DNA of 64,000 nt, from positions 1 to 64,000 of the forward strand of contig NZ_CABFVH010000008.1 in assembly GCF_902141855.1 (NCBI RefSeq), written 5' to 3'. Below, piece after piece: positions 17,032 to 26,771 of the stretch. Origin of the DNA: Methylobacterium dankookense. Lineage in GTDB: Bacteria; Pseudomonadota; Alphaproteobacteria; Rhizobiales; Beijerinckiaceae. Below the pieces are notes generated by a model, which saw nothing but the letters and a program-made list of their open reading frames with translations, was not told the DNA's origin and did no database searches. Every line of letters starts with the position of its first letter. Within the stretch, counting starts at the first letter, position 1. Both the position numbers and the translations under genes were made by a program.

Positions 17032-17693
17032 TGGCTTCCTATGCTCCGCTGTCTCGGCGCGAGGTCGAGACGCAGTTCATGGAGCGCCTGCGCGGGCGCT
17101 ACGAGGATGCGGGCTTCCGGTTCACGCTTCATCCGCGCGCTGAGCAACTCCCCGACTTTCTCGGATCCTATCTGCCCGATGCGCTTGCCGAGAAGCCGGG
17201 CCGCAACATCGTCATCGAGGTGAAGGACCGGCCGGGCCCGTCATCCGACCACAGCCTGCAGGACATTCGCGGCCTGTTCGACGGCCATCCGGACTGGCAT
17301 CTGCACGTGGCCTTCATCGGCGGGGACCCGCTCCAGTCGCTCGTGCTCGATACAGCGGCACCGGAACTGCTGCGCAGCCATATCGAGGAGGTTCGCGACC
17401 TCCGGAGAGCCGGGCACAGGCGCGCCGCCTTCATCATGGCTTGGTCGCTGCTCGAAACCGCGTTGCGGCTTCGGGAAGAGGAGGCGGAGGGTCGCGCACG
17501 TGCACCCGGCACGCTGGTTCAGACTCTCGCCATGCAGGGCTATATCGAGCCAGAGACCGAGCGGCGGGGGCGGGGGCTGATCGATCTCAGGAACCGCATC
17601 GTGCACGGCGACCTGATGGCCGAGCCCACGGACGCCGATATCGAGCAGGTGCTGGCAGCGGTCGAAGAGACGGTCAGCGTGACTGGGGGCTGA
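17031..17693 (+). CDS. Restriction-endonuclease-fold protein with C-terminal HEPN-like domain
   Basis: The protein is 220 residues. The N-terminal half has a PD-(D/E)xK-like core: LPDFLGSYLPDAL (Asp at about 46), then NIVIEVKDRPG, where EVK would be the catalytic E-x-K. The C-terminal half (about 125-215) is helical and ends with LIDLRNRIVHGDL, an R-N-x-x-x-H arrangement typical of HEPN-type helices, which often act as RNases or mediate dimer contacts. I cannot name a characterised homologue. Coupling with the RusA-like gene (shared TGATG) suggests they work together on nucleic acid. Antiphage defence is a reasonable guess but unproven. Confidence 0.62.
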   Translation: MASYAPLSRREVETQFMERLRGRYEDAGFRFTLHPRAEQLPDFLGSYLPDALAEKPGRNIVIEVKDRPGPSSDHSLQDIRGLFDGHPDWHLHVAFIGGDPLQSLVLDTAAPELLRSHIEEVRDLRRAGHRRAAFIMAWSLLETALRLREEEAEGRARAPGTLVQTLAMQGYIEPETERRGRGLIDLRNRIVHGDLMAEPTDADIEQVLAAVEETVSVTGG

Positions 17694-17704
17694 CGCACGC
17701 GCCT

Positions 17705-17905
17705 TCAAGTCTGCTCGTCCTCCGATCGGCGCCGCGTCTCGGCCCGCCCCTGCGCCTCGGTGGCGAACAGCGTCGCGCCTGCCACGGCGCCGAGCAAAGC
17801 CACGAATCCGAGCCTGAGCCAGCGCGGACCCGCCGCTCTCGCCCGGCCGTCGGCGCCGCTCGAATCCGCCGGCACCGCAATGCGTGCTTCGGTCCGTCCC
17901 GGCAT
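17705..17905 (-). CDS. Small single-pass membrane protein, unknown function
   Basis: This 66-residue ORF has a polar N-terminal third, one predicted transmembrane helix (WLRLGFVALLGAVAGATLF), and a charged tail ETRRRSEDEQT. GGAGGAGAG, a strong ribosome-binding site, lies just upstream of the ATG, which supports the short start over longer in-frame ones. I recognise no family. It runs opposite to the restriction-fold gene and its stop lies close to that gene's end. Confidence 0.5.
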   Translation of the reverse strand: MPGRTEARIAVPADSSGADGRARAAGPRWLRLGFVALLGAVAGATLFATEAQGRAETRRRSEDEQT

Positions 17906-18096
17906 CGGCTCTCCTCCGCGGCCTGCGCCACCCGACATCGGAACGCCCGCCGGGCCGGATCTTTCCGTAGCCGGCCGCATCCGCGTTGCCTCGCTGGCGA
18001 GCGCCGGCCTATAACCCGCCGATTCACACATCGCGGCGTCGAGGGCGCGGGCTCTCCGCCGGATCGCACGACAGCCCAGAGGCAGAGCCGAAAGCC

Positions 18097-18843
18097 ATGG
18101 CCGGCCATTCCCAGTTCAAGAACATCATGCACCGCAAGGGCCGCGTGGACGCGGTCCGCTCCAAGGTGTTCGGCAAGCTCGCCCGCGAGATCACGGTCGC
18201 GGCCAAGCTCGGCACGCCCGATCCGGCGATGAATCCGCGCCTGCGCGCCGCCATTCTCGCGGCGCGGGCCGAGAACATGCCCAAGGACAATATCGAGCGC
18301 GCCATCAAGAAGGCGGCCGGCGCCGATGGCGAGAACTACGAGGAGATCCGCTACGAGGGCTACGGCCCGGGCGGCGCGGCCCTCATCGTCGAGGCCCAGA
18401 CCGACAACCGCAACCGCACGGCCTCCGACGTGCGCTCGGCCTTCACCAAGTCGGGCGGCAGCCTCGCCGAGACCGGCGCGGTGGCCTTCATGTTCGACCG
18501 GGTCGGCGTCATCGCCTTCGCAGCCTCGGTGGCGGATGCCGACACCATGCTGGAGGCCGCGATCGAGGCCGGCGCCGACGACGTGCGCTCGGACGCGGGC
18601 GGCCACGAGGTCACCTGCGCGCAGGACGCCTATGGCGAGGTCGGCAAGGCCCTGGAGGCCCGCTTCGGCGAGCCCGTGCGCACCGGCCTCGTCTGGAAGG
18701 CGCAGAACACGATCGATGTCGACGACGAGACCGGCGAGAAGCTCGTCCGCTTGGTCGAGGTGATCGAGGACCAGGACGACGTCCAGAACGTCTACGTCAA
18801 CTTCGCCCTCTCCGAGGCGCTGATGGCCAAGCTCGGGGCCTGA
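18097..18843 (+). CDS. yebC: YebC/PmpR-family protein (translation or transcription factor)
   Basis: The 248-residue protein begins [19 protein letters not shown], a form of the nearly invariant YebC opening, and includes [34 protein letters not shown] and FMFDRVG. YebC proteins were long called transcriptional regulators; recent work links some members to relief of ribosome stalling. In alphaproteobacteria yebC often lies near ruvC-ruvA-ruvB, but those genes are not seen here. A palindromic mosaic repeat follows the stop. Confidence 0.93.
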   Translation: MAGHSQFKNIMHRKGRVDAVRSKVFGKLAREITVAAKLGTPDPAMNPRLRAAILAARAENMPKDNIERAIKKAAGADGENYEEIRYEGYGPGGAALIVEAQTDNRNRTASDVRSAFTKSGGSLAETGAVAFMFDRVGVIAFAASVADADTMLEAAIEAGADDVRSDAGGHEVTCAQDAYGEVGKALEARFGEPVRTGLVWKAQNTIDVDDETGEKLVRLVEVIEDQDDVQNVYVNFALSEALMAKLGA

Positions 18844-18844
18844 A

Positions 18845-18960
18845 TCCCGGGTGTCCAGAGGGATCATCCCTCTGGTGGGAGCGTCGGGGCGAAGCCCCGA
18901 GGTCCTTTCAGGGCTCCGCCCTGGCCCCGCGAGAGGGGTGACCCCTCTCGACGCCCGGAC
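18845..18960. repeat. Palindromic mosaic repeat, copy 1 (downstream of yebC and allA)
   Basis: The roughly 115-base element contains three palindromes: CCAGAGGGATCATCCCTCTGG is at 18855-18875 (21 bases), a CGGGGC/GCCCCG hairpin sits near 18886-18900, and the perfect palindrome at 18930-18950 has a CGAGAGGGG arm. Its ends (CCCGGGTGTC and GACGCCCGG) resemble each other inverted. A similar element lies at 20321-20440. It may act as a bidirectional terminator between yebC and allA. Confidence 0.7.
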
Positions 18961-19460
18961 TATCCCGGCAGCGCCACCGTCCAGGGCTCGTCGAAAACGA
19001 ACTCCTCGAGATTCACGCCGGGGCCGCCGCGGTCCACCACGGCGAAGGCCTGGGGCGCCCCGAACGGGGTCAGCACGCCGTGCCAGGTGTTCAGGGCGTA
19101 GGCGACGCCCTGGCCCGGCGCCGTGACGAAGGCGTGCGGCCGGCCGGGCCGGCCGCCCTCGTCCGGGCAGACCACGACGAGGAAGGGCGCGTCGTTCAGC
19201 GGCAGGAAGGCCTGCGCACCCAGCGGATGGCGCTCCACGAGGCTCAAGGCCAGCGGCATGGGGTAGGGCTCGGCCTCCACGAGGCCGATCACCACATGCG
19301 CGCCCTCGCCCGCGACGTCGATCCGCGCGAGGTCGTGGAAGCGGCGCGCCATGCCGGCATTCATCGGGCGGGCGGTGGCGCCCTCCCAGTCGATGACCGA
19401 GCCGAAGGGCGCGAAGGCCTCGCGCGTGAGGGCCTGCGCGGTGACGCTGCGGCCGCTCAT
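18960..19460 (-). CDS. allA: Ureidoglycolate lyase
   Basis: The 166-residue protein matches AllA: an N-terminal LTREAFAPFGSVIDWEG, then ARRFHDLARID, LSLVERHPLGAQAFLPL, and the C-terminal NTWHGVLTPFG and FAVVDRGG. The enzyme splits ureidoglycolate into glyoxylate and urea, a late step of allantoin and purine breakdown. Its ATG overlaps the allE stop by ATGA, so the two are co-translated. Glyoxylate could feed the serine cycle or malate synthesis. Palindromic repeats lie at both ends of the allE-allA pair. Confidence 0.9.
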   Translation of the reverse strand: MSGRSVTAQALTREAFAPFGSVIDWEGATARPMNAGMARRFHDLARIDVAGEGAHVVIGLVEAEPYPMPLALSLVERHPLGAQAFLPLNDAPFLVVVCPDEGGRPGRPHAFVTAPGQGVAYALNTWHGVLTPFGAPQAFAVVDRGGPGVNLEEFVFDEPWTVALPG

Positions 19461-20296
19461 CGGCCGGCCCCGCGGGGCTTCAGGGCGGCGTGGCGGTTCA
19501 CGTCCTTGTAGAGCAGGTAGCGGAAGGGGCCGGGGCCGCCGGCGTAGCAGGCCTGCGGGCAGAAGGCGCGCAGCCACATGAAGTCGCCGGCCTCGACCTC
19601 GACCCAGTCGCGGTTGAGCTTGTAGACCGCCTTGCCCTCCAGCACGAACAGGCCGTGCTCCATCACATGCGTCTCCTCGAAGGGGATCGAGGCGCCGGGC
19701 CGGAAGGTGACGAGGTTGACGTGCATGTCGTGGCGCACGTCGTCCGAGGCGACGAAGCGGGTGGTGGCCCAGGCCCCGTCCGTGCCCGGCATCGGCGCCG
19801 GCTCGATCTCGGATTCGTGGGCCAGGAAGGAGTCGGGTGCGTCGATCCCCGGCACCCGCTCGTAGGCCTTGCGGATCCAGTGGAAGCGGGCCGCGCCCGG
19901 GCCGGGATTGCGCAGCGACCATGTGGCGCCGGGGGCGAGATAGGCGTAGGCGCCCGGCCGCAGCGCCTGCTCGCGCCCGTCGAGGGTGAGGGCGGGGGCC
20001 CCCTCCACCACGAAGATCACGCCCTCGGCTTGCCCGTCGGGCTCGGGCCGCGCGCTGCCGCCGCCGGGTGCGACCTCCATCAGGTATTGCGCGAAGGTCT
20101 CGGAGAAGCCGGACAGGGGCCGCGACAGCATCCAGGCGCGGCTGCCCTCCCAGAAGGGCAGGACGCTGGTGACGATGTCGCTCATCACACCCTTCGGGAT
20201 GACCGCGTAGGCCTCGGTGAACACGGCCCGGCCGGTCATCAGGGCGGTTTGGGGCGGCAGGCCCCCGCAGGGCGGGTTGTAGGGCGAAGCGCTCAT
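19457..20296 (-). CDS. allE: (S)-ureidoglycine aminohydrolase (bicupin)
   Basis: The 279-residue bicupin contains two cupin halves, with FVVEGAPALTLDGREQALRPG in the first and FEETHVMEHGLFVLEGKAVY in the second. The second half carries the Glu/His/Glu/His metal ligands. It matches the YlbA/AllE family, which releases ammonia from ureidoglycine to give ureidoglycolate, the substrate of the enzyme encoded next. The start chosen (MSASPYNPP) has GAAGG about ten bases upstream; an ATG seven codons earlier is possible. Transport and earlier allantoin genes are not in the window. Confidence 0.88.
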   Translation of the reverse strand: MSASPYNPPCGGLPPQTALMTGRAVFTEAYAVIPKGVMSDIVTSVLPFWEGSRAWMLSRPLSGFSETFAQYLMEVAPGGGSARPEPDGQAEGVIFVVEGAPALTLDGREQALRPGAYAYLAPGATWSLRNPGPGAARFHWIRKAYERVPGIDAPDSFLAHESEIEPAPMPGTDGAWATTRFVASDDVRHDMHVNLVTFRPGASIPFEETHVMEHGLFVLEGKAVYKLNRDWVEVEAGDFMWLRAFCPQACYAGGPGPFRYLLYKDVNRHAALKPRGAGR

Positions 20297-20320
20297 CTCG
20301 GGACCTTCGTGCATCGGCGA

Positions 20321-20440
20321 AATCCGGGTGTCGAGAGGGATCATCCCTCTCGCGGGTCCGGGCGGAGCCCGGGGATGTCCGCAGGAGCTTTGCCCCTGCA
20401 CCCCACCAAAGGGATGATCCCTTTGGAAACCCGGGATCCC
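20321..20440. repeat. Palindromic mosaic repeat, copy 2 (upstream of allE)
   Basis: The element shares its architecture with copy 1: AATCCGGGTGTC, then the palindrome CGAGAGGGATCATCCCTCTCG (20332-20352), a GGGCGGAGCCC hairpin, and CCAAAGGGATGATCCCTTTGG (20406-20426), ending ACCCGGGATC. It lies between the allE start and the stop of the kinase-DctA fusion, so it could serve as that gene's terminator region or as an insertion target. Confidence 0.7.
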
Positions 20441-20444
20441 GGCC

Positions 20445-23400
20445 TCATCGGGCGGGGCGGACCTCGGCTACGGGTACGGCGAGGGCCGATTCGGTGTTGA
20501 GCGCGACGTCGCCGTCGAGGACGCGGCGCGCCTGCGCCCGGTCGATGTCGCCCTCCCAGGCGGCGATCACCACGGTCGCCACGCAATTGCCGATCAGGTT
20601 GCCCAGCGCCCGGGCGATGCCGACGAACCAGTCCACCGACAGGACGAGCACGAGGCCGATCACCGGGATGTCCGGCACCGCCGAGAGGGTCGCGGCGAGC
20701 ACCACGATCGCCGAGCCCGGGATGCCGTGCGCGCCCTTCGAGGTGAGCAGGGCGATGCCGAGGATCAGGAGCAGGTGGCCGAAGGAGAGCGGCGTGTTCG
20801 TCGCCTGCGCGATGAACACGGTGGCGAGCGTCAGGTAGAGGGAGAAGGCGTCGAGGTTGAACGAGTAGCCGGTCGGGATGACGAGGCCGACCGTCGAATC
20901 CTTGATGCCGAGGCGCTCCAGCTTGCGCATCACCTGGGGCAGCACGCTGTCGGAGGAGGCGGTGCCGGCCACCACCGTCAGCTCCTCGCGCAGGTAGGCG
21001 AGCAGCTTGAGGATGCTGAACCCCGCCGCCCGCATGATGGCGCCGAGCACCACGAAGACGAAGAAGGCGACGCCCGCATAGAACAGGCCGACCAGGAGGC
21101 CGAGCTGCTTGAGCGATCCGACCCCGTACTTGCCCACCGTGAAGGCGACCGCGCCGAGGACGCCCAGCGGCGCGAGGCGCACGATGAAGCCGATCACCTT
21201 GAACAGGACGTTGGTGATGCGCTCGATGCTCTCGGCGAGCGGCTTTCCGTGCTCGCCCAGCAGCGCGAGGCCGGAGCCGAACAGGATGGCGATCAGCAGG
21301 ACCTGAAGGATGTCGCCCTTGGCGAAGGCGTCGACCACCGTGGTCGGGATCAGCTTCATCAGGAAGTCGACCGTGCCGGTCACCTGCCCGACGCGGTCGG
21401 TATAGGGGCTGAGCGCCTTGGCATCGAGGCTCGCCGTGTCGACGTTCATGCCATGGCCCGGCGCGAACAGGTAGGCCAGCGCAATGCCGAGCACGAGGGC
21501 GATGGTGGTCACCACCTCAAAGTAGATCAGCGCCTTGAGCCCGACGCGGCCCACCTTCCGCAGGTCGCCCGCCGCGACGGCGGCGTCCAGGTTCTCCAGC
21601 GCCGCGGGACCTTGCGCCTCGTAGAGGCGGAGCAGGCGGCCGAAGAAGGCGCCGTCGCCGAGCTCGGAGAGGTTCGCGAGGGTCTGCGCGTCGAGGAGCG
21701 GCATCGCCTGCGGTTCGGGCGCCGCCTCGGGGGCGGCCTCCGTCGCTGAGGAAAGGGATCCGCCCAGGATTGCCGCGAGCTGGGCCAGGGTGAAGGGCTT
21801 GGCGAGCGACCCGTCCATGCCGGATTCGCGCCAAGCGACGGCGCCGTCGCCGACGACATGGGCGGTGAGCGCGACGATCGGCGTGCGGGGGCCGCCCGTC
21901 TCGGCCTCGCGGGCGCGGATGGCGCGGGCGGCCTGGAAGCCGTCGAGGACGGGCATGTTGCCGTCCATCAGCACGAGGTCGAAGCGATCCTCGGCGCAGG
22001 CCAGCACGGCGGCGGCGCCGTCCTCGACGGTCGTCACGGCGGTGACGCCGCAACGGGCGAGCGCCTCGACGGCGACCTCGCGGTTGACGGCGCTGTCGTC
22101 GGCGACCAGCACCCGCGCCCGCGGGAATTGCGGCAGGGCGGCCGCGCGGGCGCCTTGCGTCGTCGCACTCTGCGCGAAGGGCCGGCCCTCGGCGAGGGCG
22201 GCGAGCGCCGGCCGCCACTCGGCCTGCACCACGGGCCAGCGCAGCAGCTCGTCGGCGAGGCCCGCCTCGAGCACCTGCGTGCCCGCGGGCTCGCCCATCG
22301 GGCACAGGGCGATCACCCGCACGGCGCCGGCCGGGCGGACGCGCTCGCGCAGCAGCGCCTCGGCGTCGGCGATGCGCAGCGGCGCCTCCGACCCGTCGGC
22401 GGGCGTGAAGCCGGCCGCCCTGAGGCTCGCGGCGAGCGCGTCGCGCGTCGCCCCGCCGAGGCCCGCGAGCGCGAGGGCCGCCGGCACGGGATCGCGCCGC
22501 AGGATCACCGGCGGCGCCTCGGCCTCCGCGATCGGGATCCGCGCCCAGAAGGTCGAGCCCATACCCAGCGTGCTCTCGACGCCGACCGTGCCGCCCATGG
22601 CGCCGATCAGCCGCTCGGCGATCGAGAGGCCGAGGCCGGTGCCGCCGAAGCGGCGGGTGGTCGACTGGTCGGCCTGCGAGAAGGCCGCGAAGATGGTCGG
22701 CAGCTTGTCCTGCGGGATGCCGATGCCGGTGTCGCTCACCGCGATGCGCAGGGAGCGCCCGCCCTCGCAGGTCTCGATGCGCAGGCGGACATGGCCGGCC
22801 GCCGTGAACTTCAGCGCATTCGAGACGAAGTTCGAGACGACCTGCCCGAGCCGCACCGGATCGCCGAGCATGCGGCGCGGCACGTCCGGGGCGATGCTCG
22901 CCGCGAGGTCGAGCCCGCCGCCCCGCGCCCGCTCGGCGAACAGCGTCACCACCGTGTCGGCGATCTCGGCCGGGTCGACCGGGATGCGCTCCAGTTCCAG
23001 CTTGCCCGCCTCCACCTTCGCGAAGTCGAGGATGTCGTTGATGATCGCGAGGAGCGACTGGCCCGAGCGGGCGATGACCTCGGCGTAGCGGCGCTGGCGC
23101 GGCGGCAGGTCGGTGCCGGCCAGCAGCTCCGCCATCACCAGCATGCCGTTCATCGGCGTGCGGATCTCGTGGCTCATCGTGGCGAGGAAGGTGGATTTCG
23201 CGGCGTTCGCGGATTCCGCCGCCTGCATCGCCTCGCTGAGGTCGAGGGTGCGGGCGCGGACCTCGTCCTCCAGCTTGGCGCCGTGCTCGGCGAGCCTGCG
23301 GTCGCGCTCGTTCACGGCGCCGAGCAGCGCGTTGAAGGTGCCGGCCAGCGCCCCGACCTCGTCGCCGGCGACGACCTCGGCCCGCTGCGTGTAGTCGTGG

Positions 23401-24020
23401 TGCAGGCGCACCGCGTCCATGGTGGTGGCGAGCGCGGCCAGCGGCTTCGTCACCGAGCGCTGCAGCCGCGCCGCGATGCCGAGGCCGAGGACGATGGCGA
23501 GGAGGCCGGCCAGCGTCCCCGAGAGGGCGACGTCTGCGATGCGCCCGGGCAGGTCGTCGGCCTGCTTCACCATCACGACGTGGCCGATGGTCCTCGAATT
23601 CTCCTTCACCGGCACGCTGACGCGCAGGGTATGGGTCGAGAGCAGGTCGAGCACCGAGATCTCGGACTGCGCGTCGAGGTCGATGTCGCGGGACAGGCGC
23701 AGGCCGAGGCCCTGCTCGGCGAGCACAGAGCCGTCGAGCCGCTCGAGCGCGGCGTAGACGATCGAGCGGTCGCTGCCGATGGCCCGGAGGGTGGCGTCGC
23801 CCGCCGCGCGGTCGTCGTCGGCCACCGCCTGCGCGCCCGCGGAGGCGAAGACCTCGGCGATGGTGCGCAACGCCCTGCTCGTCTCGGCGCCGTAGCGGTC
23901 GACCTCGCGCCAGACCGAGAGCGTGGTGGCGACGAGGAGGGCGGCCGCGACCGCGCCGACCACGACGGTGGCGAGCCGGCTGGCGAGGGAGCGCCGGGAG
24001 GGCGGCTTGAGCGGGCGCAT
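20445..24020 (-). CDS. Chimeric hybrid histidine kinase fused in frame to truncated DctA transporter
   Basis: One uninterrupted 1191-residue frame. Residues 1-190 form a membrane sensor (helices near 16-36 and 166-186 around a periplasmic domain), followed by HAMP (190-245), HisKA with His284 in SHEIRTP, a HATPase domain (DTGIGIP near 430, GGTGLGLS near 459), and a receiver with Asp686 and Lys741. The start of an HPt domain follows (775-820). At residues 819-825 (DLRKVGR) the protein switches to a C4-dicarboxylate carrier: [14 protein letters not shown], then [10 protein letters not shown] and [11 protein letters not shown]. DctA normally begins about 70 residues earlier with its first helices, and the HPt normally continues with its His. 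Both are missing, so this looks like a deletion joining two genes through a shared stretch encoding DLRKVGR. Mis-assembly is possible; function of either half is uncertain. Confidence 0.8.
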   Translation of the reverse strand: MRPLKPPSRRSLASRLATVVVGAVAAALLVATTLSVWREVDRYGAETSRALRTIAEVFASAGAQAVADDDRAAGDATLRAIGSDRSIVYAALERLDGSVLAEQGLGLRLSRDIDLDAQSEISVLDLLSTHTLRVSVPVKENSRTIGHVVMVKQADDLPGRIADVALSGTLAGLLAIVLGLGIAARLQRSVTKPLAALATTMDAVRLHHDYTQRAEVVAGDEVGALAGTFNALLGAVNERDRRLAEHGAKLEDEVRARTLDLSEAMQAAESANAAKSTFLATMSHEIRTPMNGMLVMAELLAGTDLPPRQRRYAEVIARSGQSLLAIINDILDFAKVEAGKLELERIPVDPAEIADTVVTLFAERARGGGLDLAASIAPDVPRRMLGDPVRLGQVVSNFVSNALKFTAAGHVRLRIETCEGGRSLRIAVSDTGIGIPQDKLPTIFAAFSQADQSTTRRFGGTGLGLSIAERLIGAMGGTVGVESTLGMGSTFWARIPIAEAEAPPVILRRDPVPAALALAGLGGATRDALAASLRAAGFTPADGSEAPLRIADAEALLRERVRPAGAVRVIALCPMGEPAGTQVLEAGLADELLRWPVVQAEWRPALAALAEGRPFAQSATTQGARAAALPQFPRARVLVADDSAVNREVAVEALARCGVTAVTTVEDGAAAVLACAEDRFDLVLMDGNMPVLDGFQAARAIRAREAETGGPRTPIVALTAHVVGDGAVAWRESGMDGSLAKPFTLAQLAAILGGSLSSATEAAPEAAPEPQAMPLLDAQTLANLSELGDGAFFGRLLRLYEAQGPAALENLDAAVAAGDLRKVGRVGLKALIYFEVVTTIALVLGIALAYLFAPGHGMNVDTASLDAKALSPYTDRVGQVTGTVDFLMKLIPTTVVDAFAKGDILQVLLIAILFGSGLALLGEHGKPLAESIERITNVLFKVIGFIVRLAPLGVLGAVAFTVGKYGVGSLKQLGLLVGLFYAGVAFFVFVVLGAIMRAAGFSILKLLAYLREELTVVAGTASSDSVLPQVMRKLERLGIKDSTVGLVIPTGYSFNLDAFSLYLTLATVFIAQATNTPLSFGHLLLILGIALLTSKGAHGIPGSAIVVLAATLSAVPDIPVIGLVLVLSVDWFVGIARALGNLIGNCVATVVIAAWEGDIDRAQARRVLDGDVALNTESALAVPVAEVRPAR

Positions 24021-24047
24021 CGCGGATTAGAGTCTCCGAAGTCGCCG

Positions 24048-25085
24048 TCAGGCGGCCAGGGCCGCGTGCTGCCGTTCCACCTCGTCCCATCCGGAGACGA
24101 AGGCGGCGATGCAGGCGGGATCGAAATGGCGGCCGGCCTGGTCGGCGAGGAAGGCCCGCGCCTCCGCGTGCGACCACGCCTTCTTGTAGGGCCGCTCGGA
24201 GACGAGGGCGTCGAACACGTCGGCCACCGCCACGATGCGGCCCGAGAGCGGGATCGCCTCGCCCGCGAGGCCGGCCGGGTAGCCGGTCCCGTCCCAGCGC
24301 TCGTGGTGGCTCGCGGCGATCTCGGCGGCGAGCCGGACCACCTCGGAGGTGCTGCCCTCCAGGATGCGCCGGCCGCGCTCGGCATGCAGCTCCATCTCGG
24401 CCCGCTCCTCGGGCGAGAGCGGGCCCTTCTTCAGGAGGATCGCGTCCGGCACGCCGATCTTGCCGACATCGTGCATGGTGGAGGCGAGCGAGAGGATGCG
24501 CACCCGCTCCGGATCGAGCCCGAGATGCGTCGCGATGATGCCGACATAGGCCGAGACCCGGGCGACGTGGTTGCCGGTATCGGTGTCGCGGTGCTCGGCC
24601 GCCCGCATCAGGAGGGCGATGATCTCGCGCTCGCGGGCCTCGATCACCGAGACGGCGGCGGCGACCTCGCGGGCGAGCCAGGCGGAGCGGTCCCGCTCCT
24701 GTCGGTGGGCCGCCGAGATCTTCATCAGGTTCGTCACCCGCGCCCGGATCTCGACCGGGTCGCAGGGCTTGCCGAGGAAATCGGTGGCGCCCCGCGCCAG
24801 GGCCTCGCGGCGCAGGCTCTGCTGGTCGAGGCTCGTCACCATCACGATCGGGACATGCGCGAAGCCCTCGACCGCGCGCGCCGCGGCGATGACGTCGAGG
24901 CCGGTCAGGCCCGGCATGTCGTAGTCGGTGATCGCGATGCCGATCCGCTCGACATTGTCGCGCAGGAAGTCGAGGGCCGCACGCGGGCAGGTGAAGTCCA
25001 CCGGCTCGCAATCGGGCACGGATTTCAGGGCCTGCATCATCAGCAGGTTGTTCATCTCGGAATCGTCGAGGATGAGGGCGAGCAT
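24048..25085 (-). CDS. Response regulator with HD-GYP domain (cyclic-di-GMP phosphodiesterase)
   Basis: The 345-residue protein has an N-terminal receiver (1-125) with phospho-acceptor Asp53 in [11 protein letters not shown] and a Lys in LGKPCDP. A linker follows, and then an HD-GYP domain with [20 protein letters not shown] and [22 protein letters not shown] proteins hydrolyse cyclic-di-GMP and so influence motility and attachment. It lies 27 bases upstream of the hybrid kinase on the same strand and probably formed an operon with it, so the kinase is a plausible phosphate source. The receiver at the N terminus and HD-GYP at the C terminus is the RpfG-like order. Confidence 0.9.
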   Translation of the reverse strand: MLALILDDSEMNNLLMMQALKSVPDCEPVDFTCPRAALDFLRDNVERIGIAITDYDMPGLTGLDVIAAARAVEGFAHVPIVMVTSLDQQSLRREALARGATDFLGKPCDPVEIRARVTNLMKISAAHRQERDRSAWLAREVAAAVSVIEAREREIIALLMRAAEHRDTDTGNHVARVSAYVGIIATHLGLDPERVRILSLASTMHDVGKIGVPDAILLKKGPLSPEERAEMELHAERGRRILEGSTSEVVRLAAEIAASHHERWDGTGYPAGLAGEAIPLSGRIVAVADVFDALVSERPYKKAWSHAEARAFLADQAGRHFDPACIAAFVSGWDEVERQHAALAA

Positions 25086-25114
25086 CGCGTATCTCCCGAG
25101 GACCGTCCGGCGCC

Positions 25115-26530
25115 CTACTGGCTCAGCATCAGCTTGCCCGAGATCGGGCCGACGCCCTTGGGCACCGGCACGCTCGTGCCCTCGTAATTGGCGTTCAGGT
25201 AGAGGTTCGGCCCCTCGTAGAGATTGACCTGCTGGGCGACCACGACCGTGTAGGCCGACTGGTCCGCCACCGGCTGCGTCGCGTCGATCACGAGGCGCCC
25301 GGTGGGCAGGTAGATCGTGCCGAGCATGGTGCGGGCATTGTTGCTGATGATCCGGTAGATCCGCAACGGCTTGGTCAGCCCGAGCGGCGGCGGGGTGAGC
25401 GGGATGGACAAGCCGATATCCAGGAGATTGGCGAGGATCGCCGGATCGAGCGGGTCGGCGACCGTCGTCTGCTCGGCCATCAGCAGCCCGGCCATCTCGC
25501 CCGTCGTGGGCGCCGTGAGGCTGATGGTCGTGTTCTTGTCGAAGAGCAGGCCGCCCCTGTCGCCGGTGAAGTAGAGGCCGACGCCCGCCCCGGTCAGGGA
25601 GGCCTTGTCCTTCACGATCAGCGGCCCGTCCTTGAACACGTAGATGCCGGGCTTCAGCGTCACCGCCGCGTTCTTCTTGATCTGCAGGCCGGCGCAATAG
25701 GTGCCGGGCTCGAGGGTGACGCTCTGGTCGATGGTCGGCGTCTTGCCGAGGGGCAGCAGGTTGAACGGGAAGGGCAGGCTCGAGCAGCTGCCCACCGGCG
25801 GGTTGGCGCGGCCCCTGAGCGGATCCTCGATCACCGGGCAGCCCGTCTGCGGCGCCGGCGCGAAGTTCGCCCGGATCCCGAGATAGCCGCCGACGGAGCA
25901 GATCGTGTCGGCCCGCGCCATCGCGCGGTCGCCGCCCACCATCCCGATCGGATTGAGCGAATTCGAGTAGAGCGAGCAGTTGTTGGCGGTGACTTGGGCG
26001 TCCTTCTGGAGGTTGAAGGCACCGGGGGCGCCCGGGTCGAGGGTCAGCATGCACAGGCGCATGCGGCCGACCACGTTGACGCGGGCCTGCGCGGCGATCG
26101 TCGTGGTGCCGAGGCCGACGAAGGCGCCGAAGCCGAGGCGCACCGTCTCCTCGGCGCGGGCGAAGACGCTGGTCTTCTCCGGCGGGACATCGACGCGCAG
26201 GGTGAAGGGCCGGTCGGGCGAGGGCTTGGCCGCCTCGCGCACGGTCTGCTCGGCGACGCCGCGAACCGAGTCGATCGAGGAGGCCGCGAGCTTGAGGGCG
26301 TTGCCGCCCGCAAGCGCGCCGGCATCGACCGCGGCCTGGAGCTGGCTGCGGCGGCTGGTGATCCGGGCGTAGTCGATGCCGCCGCCGATGAGGCCGACCA
26401 GGACCGTCGCGCTGAGGCCGAAGATCAGGGCGACGCTGCCCCGCCGGTCGCGGCCGAACCGGCGGACCAGCCCGGATCCGGCTCCGCTCGAACCCGCGCG
26501 GCTTCTCCCCTCTGGCCGTCCGTACCCCAT
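25115..26530 (-). CDS. TadG-like pilus/Flp-assembly protein
   Basis: The protein is about 471 residues. It starts with a basic stretch and a hydrophobic segment ([28 protein letters not shown]) followed by [16 protein letters not shown], the typical TadG/TadE-type N terminus. A long extracytoplasmic domain follows, containing CSLYSNS and beta-rich repeats such as [21 protein letters not shown]. TadG-type proteins assist Flp pilus assembly or surface secretion. It is divergent from two TadE-like genes. An alternative GTG start two codons earlier is possible. The tad secretion ATPase genes are not in the window. Confidence 0.75.
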   Translation of the reverse strand: MGYGRPEGRSRAGSSGAGSGLVRRFGRDRRGSVALIFGLSATVLVGLIGGGIDYARITSRRSQLQAAVDAGALAGGNALKLAASSIDSVRGVAEQTVREAAKPSPDRPFTLRVDVPPEKTSVFARAEETVRLGFGAFVGLGTTTIAAQARVNVVGRMRLCMLTLDPGAPGAFNLQKDAQVTANNCSLYSNSLNPIGMVGGDRAMARADTICSVGGYLGIRANFAPAPQTGCPVIEDPLRGRANPPVGSCSSLPFPFNLLPLGKTPTIDQSVTLEPGTYCAGLQIKKNAAVTLKPGIYVFKDGPLIVKDKASLTGAGVGLYFTGDRGGLLFDKNTTISLTAPTTGEMAGLLMAEQTTVADPLDPAILANLLDIGLSIPLTPPPLGLTKPLRIYRIISNNARTMLGTIYLPTGRLVIDATQPVADQSAYTVVVAQQVNLYEGPNLYLNANYEGTSVPVPKGVGPISGKLMLSQ

Positions 26531-26771
26531 CGACACCGCCCGCCGAGGCCCGAGTCCACGCGACCGCCATCTCTAAGCGGCGGCCGGTTAACGATCCGTC
26601 CCGAGCCGCTCTCCGGGCCGATGGCATTCCATCCACAGCGCGAGTCGCGGGCCTTACGGGTTGTAAAGGTGCACATGCCTAGGTTCGGGCGCGTGGGCGG
26701 GTCCCGAAGGATCCGCGATCTGGCACGTAAGCCCGCACGTGATGCGGCGCCCCGGTGGGAAACCCGACCGC

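Noticed and set aside
20321..20440. CRISPR-like array in the palindromic repeats near allE
   Set aside because: The palindromes differ from one another and lack regular spacers; they are a mosaic intergenic element.
21517..25011. Very long minus-strand frame across the kinase and HD-GYP genes in another phase
   Set aside because: Its translation is Arg/Gly/Ala low-complexity text; the kinase and HD-GYP frames contain all motifs.
21858..25187. 1109-codon plus-strand frame opposite the kinase
   Set aside because: It is a high-GC antisense shadow with no domain pattern.
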